Origin: a virus
Reading direction: 5' to 3' (one strand)
Virus record (IMG/VR): IMGVR_UViG_3300031712_000016
Location: 1-22,707 of that record
DNA: 22,707 bases
The position numbers and the translations under genes were made by a program. Under the pieces are notes generated by a model that made no database searches, was not told the DNA's origin, and saw only the letters and a list, made by a program, of their open reading frames with translations. Each line of letters begins with the position of its first letter. Within the stretch, counting starts at the first letter, position 1. This document shows, one piece after another, positions 1 through 6,356 of the stretch.

Positions 1-468
1 AACAAACGTTGTAATTTGAATGCTAAATACTTGGTTGAATACAGGGATATCAGCTGCAACAGGAAACACTATAGCCGTATTCCCATTGGCATTGCTGTTA
101 CCCCACATGAGTAATATACCTGATGGTAAATAGCTCCATCCAGAACTATTGTTAGCGGGTACAGGTGTTGTGCTTAAAATAGATGCAGTAACGGATGTTG
201 TTATACCGCTTTGGCTAATGATGTAGAGCTCATCAACACCAGTGATTGGCGATAGAAAGTTATAAAGACCAATCTCACCACCGAGTATGATAGGAGCAAT
301 TGCTTGTACAGGAAATTCTACCAAAGCATGCTTGCCTTCGTCCGGGGAACCAAAACCAACGTGATTCACGTTAACAAACGTGTTTATTTCCTGAAAATTA
401 CCTAAAAGATCAGATTGTGATTGATCTTGAAAGTCAGTTGCCTGGGGAATGTTAGCGTTATACGGCAT
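1..468 (-). CDS. tail fibre-like protein, partial (3' end outside window)
   Basis: This gene starts at ATG 468, preceded by the ribosome binding site TAGGAGATAATA, and runs off the left edge without a stop, so only the first 156 residues are visible. The N-terminus begins MPYNANIPQATDF and continues with a VNHVGFGSPDEGKHALVEF block, which resembles the N-terminal part of small fibre proteins in environmental phages. Near residues 110-150 the pattern WSYLPSGILLMWGN followed by IVFPVAADIP resembles gp53-like tail fibre C-terminal domains (a Gly-Trp/Leu strand, then a hydrophobic FP strand). It lies 18 bases downstream of the connector-like gene, so it is probably the last visible member of the late operon. 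A role in host contact is inferred. Confidence 0.7.
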   Translation of the reverse strand, partial: MPYNANIPQATDFQDQSQSDLLGNFQEINTFVNVNHVGFGSPDEGKHALVEFPVQAIAPIILGGEIGLYNFLSPITGVDELYIISQSGITTSVTASILSTTPVPANNSSGWSYLPSGILLMWGNSNANGNTAIVFPVAADIPVFNQVFSIQITTFV

Positions 469-486
469 TATTATCTCCTAATTTAA

Positions 487-1551
487 TTACCATCCGCCAC
501 CACCCCATCCATAACCATAGTTACCAACACCAACTTGTTCTGTATAGATAGTCGCTGGACGTTCGTTAGTGTATTGAACAACCGTTCTACGCTCGCAAAG
601 TACTTGTTGTTTTCTGAACTCAGGAGTTATCAATGCAACACTATCCATGTCCATACGATCTTCAAACACCTTTTTAGCAGCGCCATAGGCGATGTACTGC
701 CACCACTCATCAAGCCTAGGAGAGTTCTGACCTTGTGGCCCCGGTCCTGCTGCGCTCAACAAATCCGTTGGCGCTACATAGACCTCAAAATTAATCTTAT
801 ACGGCTGATCAGGTATTGGACGCAGTGTGAATGCACCGTCGTAATACAAGAGCGCCTGAGGCAAGGAAGGCTGATAAGGAACTGTTTGTGAATCTATTGG
901 TGCACCAACGGCAGGAGCAGAAGTAAACGTTATATTGAATGCTCCCGTAATATAATTGATAGTTCCTGAAGGCACTTGTGTATTGGTATCAAGAAGAATA
1001 CCAGAACCATTAAAGGGAACATTGGGAACATCGTAGAGCGAAAGTCCCTGAAATAGAGCGTTATAAGAAAAAAGAACTTGTCCTATAACGAGTGGTGCTG
1101 TCTGATTACTTGGCTGTAAGTTAAGATTTCCTATAGTACCAATGAAATTTGTCTGAACACCATTACCCCTTGGTCCTATCGACTGAATATTAGCGATATT
1201 AGGGTAGATAGAATAAAACTGCTCTGGTGATTGTGTAAAAAGAACCTGATATCCCGCTATAAATACGGGAGGGTGAATAGTAAGGTACTTATTATCAAAA
1301 TCAAAAAGAGGATTGGTAATAGGGAGAAAAGCAGCATTATTAATATTAGTTGGGTATACGTCCTGGAACGGATTGCAATAGAAACTAAAATCAGTGCGTA
1401 AGTTAAATGTGCGTAGATGTTCCGGAAAGTCATAGACCACAAATGTGTTGATATAATCATTGAGCGTGTTGGTAGATAACTGCGCTTCTGAAGGTGATCT
1501 TGTAAGGCGTCGTACTTTCGTCTGAATATCTTGCTAGGTATGTATTGCCAT
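487..1551 (-). CDS. connector/virion protein with in-frame amber codon at position 6
   Basis: The best start is ATG 1551, preceded by GAGG at a good distance. The frame then reads MAIHT, TAG (1536-1534), QDIQTKVRRL and onward to TAA at 487, giving 354 codons including the amber and the stop. The residues just after the TAG (RSPSEAQLSTNTLNDYINTF) lead directly into the conserved-looking body (VVYDFPEHLRTFNLRTDF), so the upstream start is real rather than chance. I recognise the type as a virion or head-tail connector-like protein of environmental N4-gp56 phages, but the exact role is not proven. The tail is Gly/Tyr/Trp-rich (GYGWGGGGW). The only obvious downstream restart is GTG 1440, which would remove about 37 residues. 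Read-through, suppression, mutation or an assembly error could explain the TAG. Confidence 0.7.
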
Positions 1552-1629
1552 AAGTGTATCCTCATAACGTAAGTCTATGCCTTAAACTGAACCCTAGACT
1601 AGCAGACACTACGATCAGAAAAAACAATT

Positions 1630-1998
1630 TTATAAGTTTGAGTTAAGTATATTAACCGTCGCCCCAGTCAACTGAGAATTTACTTCACCAACCGGTACAC
1701 ATTGTGCACACGTATTAACATGAGGCGACGGCGCTAAGGGGATAGCAAAGGGAGCAAATGTTGTTGTATCAAGAGCGATAAGAAATGTTGTAGGAGAATT
1801 AACGGTAATGGGTCCTACAAATTGATCAGCCTGTTGCATGCCACATGCAATCGGAATATCCAACCGTACTTGTAAACCAGTAATGTACTGATGAGCAAAG
1901 CTCGTGGTGACTTGTGCTGGATTGGCTTGCGTAATGGCTGTTATAAGACGCATAGCTGGTTGGAATATTGGATTAGGAATGGCATAGCAAAATGACAT
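1630..1998 (-). CDS. phage virion-associated protein, paralogue of the C-terminal half of the 2472-3449 product
   Basis: 122 residues. The start codon overlaps the TAA of the upstream gene (TAATG at 2000-1996), which suggests translational coupling. No catalytic motif is visible. The protein aligns by eye with the second half of the 325-residue protein encoded at 2472-3449: shared features are an ITQA block, a GxxVRxxIPxAxGM block, a DTTxFxPFxIP strand pair and a terminal AQxVPVGE or CVPVGE. It therefore looks like a partial duplication of that gene within the late operon. The beta-rich, Thr/Asn-rich composition suits a capsid decoration or tail component, but this is inference. Confidence 0.7.
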   Translation of the reverse strand: MSFCYAIPNPIFQPAMRLITAITQANPAQVTTSFAHQYITGLQVRLDIPIACGMQQADQFVGPITVNSPTTFLIALDTTTFAPFAIPLAPSPHVNTCAQCVPVGEVNSQLTGATVNILNSNL

Positions 1999-2411
1999 TA
2001 GATACCTACAGTTTCAACAGTTACTAACGGTTTACCTTCAGGCGTCAAATCATCAATATCAACAAACTCTAGGCTAGAAAATCCTACTCGTCTAACTTTT
2101 TGTCCGATCTTGGCAACTGGTCTTCCCGTATCATCAGTCTGGTATGTATGTACAGGATACCAACAATTCTTATTAAGGTGCTTAGCAACACCAAGAGGAA
2201 GAGTATAAACTTTGCCATCTTCTAACGTAAAATTCTCTACTTCGTCTTCTTTATATGCTTTATACGAAAAGCTCATCGTACCACCAGGTACTTCATAAAA
2301 ATGGAAAATACCACGTACTGGTTCACGGTCTTTATCGCGCATATATTTGAGATTGATCTTTGGTTCTTTTGCTTCTTTTTTTGTACTTACGTGTTTTTCT
2401 TGTAATGACAT
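1998..2411 (-). CDS. conserved phage structural-module protein
   Basis: 137 residues from ATG 2411, with AAGGAG six bases upstream. The N-terminal 25 residues are Lys/Glu-rich and probably disordered. The body contains KYMRDKDREPVRGIFHFYEVPGG, split here as a charged turn followed by a beta segment, then a YTLPLGVAKHLNKNCWYPVH block and a KVGQKVRR-like basic stretch. I recognise this pattern as a conserved protein of unknown function that travels with N4-gp56 type major capsid genes in environmental phages. It has no signal peptide or membrane segment. Its place between the capsid-proximal 325-residue protein and its half-paralogue suggests a virion or assembly role. Confidence 0.7.
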   Translation of the reverse strand: MSLQEKHVSTKKEAKEPKINLKYMRDKDREPVRGIFHFYEVPGGTMSFSYKAYKEDEVENFTLEDGKVYTLPLGVAKHLNKNCWYPVHTYQTDDTGRPVAKIGQKVRRVGFSSLEFVDIDDLTPEGKPLVTVETVGI

Positions 2412-2428
2412 CTTGTCTCCTTGATAAA

Positions 2429-2450
2429 GGAGGAGGAATTACCCTCCTCC
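2429..2450 (-). promoter_or_regulatory. polypurine hairpin between late genes
   Basis: On the minus strand GGAGGAGG, a six-base loop (GTAATT) and CCTCCTCC form a perfect 8-bp stem. It lies 22 bases past the stop of the 325-residue gene and ahead of the ribosome binding site of the next gene. UUUAUC follows, a weak U-tract, so it could attenuate transcription. Because GGAGGAGG is a super Shine-Dalgarno sequence held in the stem, control of ribosome binding or RNA stability is equally possible. Confidence 0.5.
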
Positions 2451-2471
2451 TGCGTTAGCATTACGCCAATA

Positions 2472-3449
2472 TTAGAAATTGAACGAAAGACCCGCTTTCC
2501 AGAAAATTACATCGGCTCCTTGGCCTGCTGGAAGATTAACTCCAGCCCCAAGAATCATACCATATTCTATCTGGTTAACCGTAGCATCGCTCAAGATATC
2601 CGCACCAAGTGATAAGGCTAATGCTGTATCTTCACCCACTGGTACAGTTTGTGCCCAAGTGAATGGATAGAGAGCAATAGCAGGTATCACAAACGGTGAG
2701 AATGCTGTTGTATCAATATCAACAGTAATTTGATTATTGGCAACAGCAACAATATTACCGACTAAGTTATTAAGCTGAACCATACCAAATGCATTAGGTA
2801 TATTAAACCTAACCGCTTGACCAACTTTATAATCAGCAGTTACCGACAAGCTAACGACTGCTTGTGCAGCTTGTGTGATGCTGATGATATAGCGGTTCTG
2901 TGGATAGAACGGGCTATTGAAATTAACCTGTCTGTAGAAGCCAGCGCCACCAACTGCTCCAGGTACGTTTGCTAAGGGGAAACGCATTCTGAAGTTTGCA
3001 TTGGCATTGACCGTATCAATTTCAAAGTCAAAGCCCATGATGTTAGGTATAGCTGCAACGTTCGATAAACGAACAACGGAACCAACCGCAAGACCGGCAG
3101 TATTACCTGTTGAAACAACTGGCTGAACAGCATTTGATTCTGCTGTTGTAGCAACCGGATTACCAAGAAGCGGAGAAACTAGTGGGTTCGACTGATCTAC
3201 CAATGTAAACAGACCCGGTCCGAAAAACTCTGGAACTAACGCACCAGTAACAGCAGTTTTAGTATATTCAACACTATTCGTGTTCATACCAGACTGCCAG
3301 TAGAAATATACTCCTTGGCCTGCACCAGCTGCTGCCATCGCGGTTATATTCCAGACTTCCATCCAGCTAACGCCACCGCGTAGTGGAATGTATTGGTTGG
3401 CGCCCGCTGATACGAAGCTACCCTGCACTATTAAGGTATTGTATGCCAT
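2472..3449 (-). CDS. phage virion-associated beta-rich protein next to the major capsid gene
   Basis: 325 residues from ATG 3449 with TAAGGAGATAAC upstream, ending at TAA 2472. It begins MAYNTLIVQGSFVSAG and is rich in Ala, Val, Asn and Gly with alternating hydrophobic strands, typical of virion proteins. No enzyme motif is visible. The C-terminal half (from about residue 170) is repeated as a separate gene at 1630-1998. It starts 13 bases after the capsid stop codon, so the two are surely co-transcribed. The start region (TLIVQGSFVSAGANQYIPLRGG) suggests a capsid surface, head-fibre or minor head protein; the function is unknown. Confidence 0.75.
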   Translation of the reverse strand: MAYNTLIVQGSFVSAGANQYIPLRGGVSWMEVWNITAMAAAGAGQGVYFYWQSGMNTNSVEYTKTAVTGALVPEFFGPGLFTLVDQSNPLVSPLLGNPVATTAESNAVQPVVSTGNTAGLAVGSVVRLSNVAAIPNIMGFDFEIDTVNANANFRMRFPLANVPGAVGGAGFYRQVNFNSPFYPQNRYIISITQAAQAVVSLSVTADYKVGQAVRFNIPNAFGMVQLNNLVGNIVAVANNQITVDIDTTAFSPFVIPAIALYPFTWAQTVPVGEDTALALSLGADILSDATVNQIEYGMILGAGVNLPAGQGADVIFWKAGLSFNF

Positions 3450-3462
3450 GTTATCTCCTTAA

Positions 3463-5425
3463 TTACGCTTGTGTAGCGCGTAGGTTGATGACCCATTGGT
3501 CATTAGTGATACGCGGGACTTCAGCGAACTTATACCCAACTGATGCATTAAGCGCCAATGGACCATCGTATATTGGTGGCATTCTGTTACTTTTTTGACC
3601 TATTGCTAGGCGGGGAAACCTCTTCGGATCTCCCTCACTATGTTTCCATAGTGTTCAGACTATCGCATCCTCTTTCGAGGTCTCTTCACTTAGTCGTTCA
3701 CGCTGCTTGCGCTTGCGCCCTGTCACCCAAAAGGGTTTCCAAGTCAATCAGAAGAGATTTTACTACCGCAACACCTTTACGGTAAATGAAGCTTGCGCTA
3801 TAACCATCTTGCTCGATGCAGGCATAAGCTTCCATACCTACACAGAAAATGTTGAAAACATTAGCGCCAAGTGCTGATGCATTAGGGCTTACTGATCCGA
3901 TTGATGAGATCAAGAAGCGAAGGTTACCAATTGAACCCCACTCAGAACGGAGAGCGTTCATTGGTGATGGATATTGGGTCTTTGCGATAAACCCAGCAAC
4001 AGCATCAAGATCACCAGTCAATTGCGTGCTGCAAAGAGCAAAATACGCATCACGAACTGGAGCTGTACCAAATCTATCTTCACCTTCGATGTTATCCATA
4101 ATCGTGTATGCATTGTTATTTAATAATGCACGTACAACTACATCAACATCAGAACGTGTAATTTCCGTAGGGTTATCGCCGTTTACACCGCCCGTACAGT
4201 TAATAAATCCTGCCGTACCAGCAAGCATGTCACGTGTGAGTTGGTCTTCGGTTTGACGAAGGGATACACCAAGACGAGCTGCGCATTCGTTGAGGACAGG
4301 GTCCTGATTTTGACTAATAGAAACTAAGTTTCTATTTTCCTGTTACTTTTATGACCTATTGTAATAGGCGGTAGGTCTTGTTAGTCCCTACTCCCAGTCT
4401 TTCGAAAGGGTTCAGACTATAGCATCTCTTATCGCTAAGAGCCAAAGGGCTTAGTCGTTGCGGCTGTACATTCGTGATATTATTCTGTATAGTAATAGTA
4501 CATATTAAATTACCATCACCACGGGATATTGAGTGAATCGATATAAATATGAACGCAAAGACTACACTATTGCACAAATTGCTTATCTTGCAGGAATTGT
4601 AGACGGAGAAGGTAGTATTTATATAGGAAACTTTAGCTGTAATCCCAAAACAAAACTTCCTTATTTCCAAACTAATATTCAAGTCACCAATACTGATAAA
4701 CCTCTTATAGATTGGCTTATAAATACATTTGGTGGTCTTTATAGTAAACGAACCATCAAACAACATGCTATCAATTCCAGAAAACAAGTTCATACCTGGA
4801 CAATAAGTGGAGAGAGAGTCACACATTTGTGTGAACTTATTTTGCCATATCTTATTGTTAAGATACGGCAGTGCGAAATCATGATAAAAATGCGAGCTAC
4901 TTTTATTCCAAATCACTGCAAAAAAGGTCGCCAAGGAATCCAAACACTTAGCCTTGAGCTTGTTGCCTTGCGCCAATCTCTCATGGATGAAATGCGTAGT
5001 TTGCATATACGAACTCACTCTTATAAAAATCACGGACACTTGCCTCGGGTTGCCATGCCTCAGTTGCTAGAAGAGGTTTAGGGTTTCCCAGTAATCACCT
5101 TCGGTTTATTCACGCCTCAGTGTCAGGAAAGCGTGACTTGCTCATTGAGTTGTACATATGTGCCGTAAAAACTAATACGAGCATCAATATCTACAGCAGT
5201 AAGCAATTGTGCAGGGGGAGTAACACCAGTGTTTCCTAGTGGAACCATTGCGGTTGCAAGAGGATTATACCTACGCATACGAAGCGTGTTACCACCATTA
5301 CGTGGCATTTGCTTTCTCATCGCAGGGATTTTGTGAATCATGTTAGGAACAGGCACGCTCAACAGTTTATAACTAAAGCTCTGCTGAACGGGCGAAGGCA
5401 ACACAGTAGTTGTTGTTATAGCCAT
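3463..5425 (-). CDS. N4-gp56 family major capsid protein, split by two group I introns: join(3463..3579, 3779..4313, 5130..5425)
   Basis: Three exons on the minus strand are 296, 535 and 117 nt. Joined, they give 948 nt, an exact 315-residue protein plus TAA. Exon 1 begins MAITTTTVLPSPVQQSF at ATG 5425 and ends in ...NEQVTL. Splicing makes codon CTT across junction 1 and continues QNQDPVLNECAARLG, as family members do. Exon 2 holds the FINCTGGVNGDNPTEITR and NIEGEDRFGTAPVR blocks and ends FIYR. Exon 3 continues PPIYDGPLALNASVG and ends NLRATQA. Without splicing, exon 1 stops at TGA 5123 (two codons past the junction) and exon 2 runs to TGA 3698 through the small intron. The family forms the HK97-fold shell. 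It is the first gene of an operon with the structured leader at 5426-5650. Splice sites are inferred from P1 pairing, family alignment from memory and reading frame. Confidence 0.92.
3580..3778 (-). ncRNA. group I intron 2 in the major capsid gene (199 nt, no ORF)
   Basis: The 5' exon end UACCGU pairs with the internal guide GCGGUA just inside the intron, giving a 6-bp P1 with a U.G pair at the splice site. P3 is UCUCUUC with GAAGAGA. P5 looks like ACCC-UUUU-GGGU. P7 is GACUA (3695-3691) with UAGUC (3662-3658), inside the typical AACGACUA and AUAGUCUGAAC contexts. P8 is CCUC-GAAA-GAGG and P9 is CACUAUG-GAAA-CAUAGUG, both with GAAA loops. A CCUA-GCAA-UAGG hairpin follows, and the intron ends ...AACAGAAUG with the terminal G at 3580. 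Removal restores FIYR-PPIYDG across the junction. At 199 nt it is a minimal self-splicing form. Confidence 0.93.
4458..4486 (+). promoter_or_regulatory. possible promoter for the antisense endonuclease gene
   Basis: TTGCGG (4458-4463), a 17-base spacer and TATTCT (4481-4486) resemble a weak sigma70 promoter upstream of the plus-strand endonuclease. Overlap with the conserved intron core (P7 lies at 4452-4456) limits how freely this sequence could evolve, so the match may be chance. Confidence 0.3.
4533..5081 (+). CDS. LAGLIDADG homing endonuclease, antisense to its host group I intron
   Basis: 182 residues from GTG 4533 (weak upstream GGGAT) to TAG 5081. A single LAGLIDADG motif is visible at residues 19-28 (LAGIVDGEGS), with the metal-binding acid at Glu26. 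One motif in a protein of this size suggests a homodimeric enzyme that cuts an intronless capsid allele near the insertion site and spreads the intron. A QTNIQVTNTDKPLIDWL-type strand and helix segment follow, as in single-motif families, then a basic C-terminal part. The gene lies wholly inside intron 1 but on the opposite strand, so it cannot be expressed from the late capsid transcript and needs its own promoter. Function is by family homology. Confidence 0.88.
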   Translation: MNRYKYERKDYTIAQIAYLAGIVDGEGSIYIGNFSCNPKTKLPYFQTNIQVTNTDKPLIDWLINTFGGLYSKRTIKQHAINSRKQVHTWTISGERVTHLCELILPYLIVKIRQCEIMIKMRATFIPNHCKKGRQGIQTLSLELVALRQSLMDEMRSLHIRTHSYKNHGHLPRVAMPQLLEEV

Positions 5426-5460
5426 CGTCGAATTCCTCGCTAAAGATCATTGTGATACTT

Positions 5461-5550
5461 GAGTTGGACGAAAACTCCGTACGTCAGAATGAGCTTGACG
5501 AGGGCTCAATACGTCAACAATAAATAAGCGTGACGAACGCTTTATACGTC
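5461..5550 (-). repeat. three tandem covarying hairpin units
   Basis: Units at 5550-5526, 5515-5490 and 5485-5461 each begin GACGTA and then form a 5-bp stem: AAGCG/CGCTT, TGAGC/GCTCA and GAGTT/AACTC. The loops are TTCGTCA, CCTCGTCAA and TTCGTCC, sharing TCGTC. Stem sequence changes while pairing is kept, which points to selection on structure. The leading GACG can also pair with CGTC in its own loop, so pseudoknots or alternative hairpins are possible, though the final connecting loop would be short (1-2 nt). Confidence 0.75.
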
Positions 5551-5561
5551 TGCAGGAAGAT

Positions 5562-5596
5562 ACCCTCACTAGTAAAGAAGAGCAACTAGTGAGGGT
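5562..5596 (-). promoter_or_regulatory. 12-bp perfect hairpin in the capsid leader
   Basis: ACCCTCACTAGT and ACTAGTGAGGGT are perfectly complementary around an 11-base loop. No T-run follows on either strand, so it is not a standard terminator. It may insulate or stabilise the leader RNA, or act as a protein-binding site. Confidence 0.6.
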
Positions 5597-5604
5597 AGTG
5601 TAGG

Positions 5605-5634
5605 GTGTGACGAAAAAAAGGATAAACGTCACAC
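5605..5634 (-). promoter_or_regulatory. 8-bp hairpin GTGTGACG/CGTCACAC in the capsid leader
   Basis: The 8-bp perfect stem encloses a 14-base pyrimidine-rich loop on the minus strand. It contains the same GACG/CGTC core as the three downstream units, here within the stem rather than the loop, and may be a diverged fourth member. Confidence 0.5.
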
Positions 5635-5650
5635 GTCGAAACTTTAACAT

Positions 5651-5686
5651 AAAAAACCCCTCAGTAGATAGGGGGCCACTGAGGGG
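5651..5686 (-). terminator. rho-independent terminator downstream of the endolysin gene
   Basis: On the minus strand CCCCTCAGT pairs with ACTGAGGGG (9 bp, 12-base loop) and is followed directly by TTTTTT. It ends the transcript of the M15 peptidase gene and separates it from the capsid leader, so the capsid operon must be started downstream or be reached by antitermination. Confidence 0.88.
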
Positions 5687-5702
5687 TCGGAGAGTAAGAA
5701 GC

Positions 5703-5734
5703 ATTCTCTTTGCTGAGTCAAAGTCAAAGAGAAT
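5703..5734 (-). terminator. hairpin directly after the endolysin gene
   Basis: ATTCTCTTTG and CAAAGAGAAT form a perfect 10-bp stem with a 12-base loop, 17 bases past the peptidase stop codon. There is no long T-run, but it stands in tandem with the strong terminator 17 bases further on, so it may help termination or protect the mRNA 3' end. Confidence 0.55.
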
Positions 5735-5750
5735 CTAAACAATGAGCGTT

Positions 5751-6092
5751 TTATAATTCATACATACGTTCGAAGTGGTTTCCGTCTTTTCGCTTAAAAC
5801 GACCGCCCCAACGATTCTGATGATCAAGATTTTCCCAGAATACACCAAACTTTTCATACTCATCACTTTCAGACATGTAATCACCAGAAAAAGTGAATAT
5901 ATTCAAATCAACAGCAAGGCGTTGGCAGTGAAGACTATTTACAATACCCTTACCCTGCTCTGCATATAATTTCGCTTGCTCAGGAGTTCTGTATGCTTCA
6001 CCAAATGTACACGAATAACCAGATGCAAAAATGAAATCAATTAACTGTGCGACGCATTCAGCAAAGCGCGCTTGTTGTTCCTGTAATTTCAT
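5751..6092 (-). CDS. M15-family peptidase, probable endolysin (peptidoglycan L,D/D,D-type peptidase)
   Basis: 113 residues from ATG 6092 with the strong ribosome binding site AGGAGGGCATA. The M15_4/VanY-type zinc site is visible: His55 and Asp62 in SLHCQRLAVDLN, and His106 in DGNHFE; the GEAYRTPEQA block at 31-40 carries the usual Tyr-Arg-Thr. Such short single-domain peptidases cut the peptide cross-links of murein in phage lysis. There is no signal peptide, so it would need a holin; the small membrane proteins at 7325-7906 or 14234-14344 are candidates. It has its own promoter and tandem terminators, unusual for this packed genome, and sits beside the plus-strand cassette. Confidence 0.85.
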   Translation of the reverse strand: MKLQEQQARFAECVAQLIDFIFASGYSCTFGEAYRTPEQAKLYAEQGKGIVNSLHCQRLAVDLNIFTFSGDYMSESDEYEKFGVFWENLDHQNRWGGRFKRKDGNHFERMYEL

Positions 6093-6115
6093 TATGCCCT
6101 CCTGTAAATGCTCAC

Positions 6116-6143
6116 ACTATACCCATATCTTATGAGTAAGCAA
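6116..6143 (-). promoter_or_regulatory. sigma70-like promoter of the endolysin gene
   Basis: On the minus strand TTGCTT (6143-6138), a 16-base spacer and TATAGT (6121-6116) sit 24 bases before the ATG at 6092. It is divergent from the plus-strand promoter at 6196-6223. Confidence 0.55.
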
Positions 6144-6195
6144 ACGTACATTTCAAAGCATCACATTCTGAAATTAAATGATTTTTAAAAGTGTA

Positions 6196-6223
6196 TTGAC
6201 ACGCATTAAAGAACGTATACATT
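6196..6223 (+). promoter_or_regulatory. sigma70-like promoter of the secreted-protein cassette
   Basis: A perfect TTGACA (6196-6201), a 16-base spacer and TACATT (6218-6223) stand upstream of the cassette starting at 6357. This leaves an untranslated leader of roughly 125 bases, in which I see no convincing gene. Having its own promoter makes the cassette expressible independently of the late operon. Confidence 0.6.
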
Positions 6224-6356
6224 GATTTATGGATGTAAGAGTAAGAGCATAGTTAGCAATGAGTTCAAGTTCCATGGCCTTGTCACCCGTGGCGTTCTAT
6301 ATCTTTTCACGTCCAAGTAAGCAGTCGTATCAATCATATCTTTACGAAGGACACAT

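Larger units (their letters stand above)
4314..5129 (-). ncRNA. group I intron 1 in the major capsid gene (816 nt, carries an antisense endonuclease gene)
   Basis: The 5' exon end UCACGCU pairs with the intron guide GGCGUGA, a 7-bp P1 closed by a U.G pair at the splice site; the P1 loop is UUCCUGACACUGA. P3 is CCGAAGG with CCUUUGG. P7 is GACUA (4456-4452) with UAGUC (4419-4415), again followed by UGAAC. P8 is CUCUUA-GCGA-UAAGAG. The stretch ending AAUAGGUCAUAAAAGUAACAG nearly matches the same part of the second intron. An extra 9-bp hairpin (AAUAGAAAC / GUUUCUAUU) precedes the terminal G at 4314. Splicing at this G restores CUU-CAA (Leu-Gln); using the earlier ...AACAG would bring in a stop. 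The peripheral loop holding most of the length carries the plus-strand gene at 4533-5081. Confidence 0.93.
5426..5650 (-). promoter_or_regulatory. structured 5' leader of the capsid operon
   Basis: No convincing ORF is present. Between the upstream terminator and the capsid ATG, the minus strand carries, in order, an 8-bp hairpin (5634-5605), a 12-bp hairpin (5596-5562) and three tandem small hairpins (5550-5461), then the ribosome binding region GCGAGGAATTCGACG. The sequence GACGA at 5429-5425 spans the last bases before the ATG and its first A. No clear sigma70 promoter was found here; a phage-specific or read-through promoter is possible. Confidence 0.6.

Noticed and set aside
1257-1565. 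Minus-strand 102-residue frame overlapping the start of the connector-like gene
   Set aside because: It is a shifted frame over the same bases; its sequence is low-complexity hydrophobic while the other frame gives a coherent virion protein.
4356-5039. Minus-strand 227-residue open frame inside intron 1
   Set aside because: It is the antisense shadow of the LAGLIDADG gene and runs through the intron core; the plus-strand frame has a recognisable motif.
5461-5634. A small CRISPR array
   Set aside because: The repeated units are only about 25 bases with changing stems and no constant direct repeat or unique spacers.
5447-5704. Minus-strand 85-residue frame upstream of the capsid gene
   Set aside because: It runs through a clear rho-independent terminator and the tandem hairpin units, and has no ribosome binding site.
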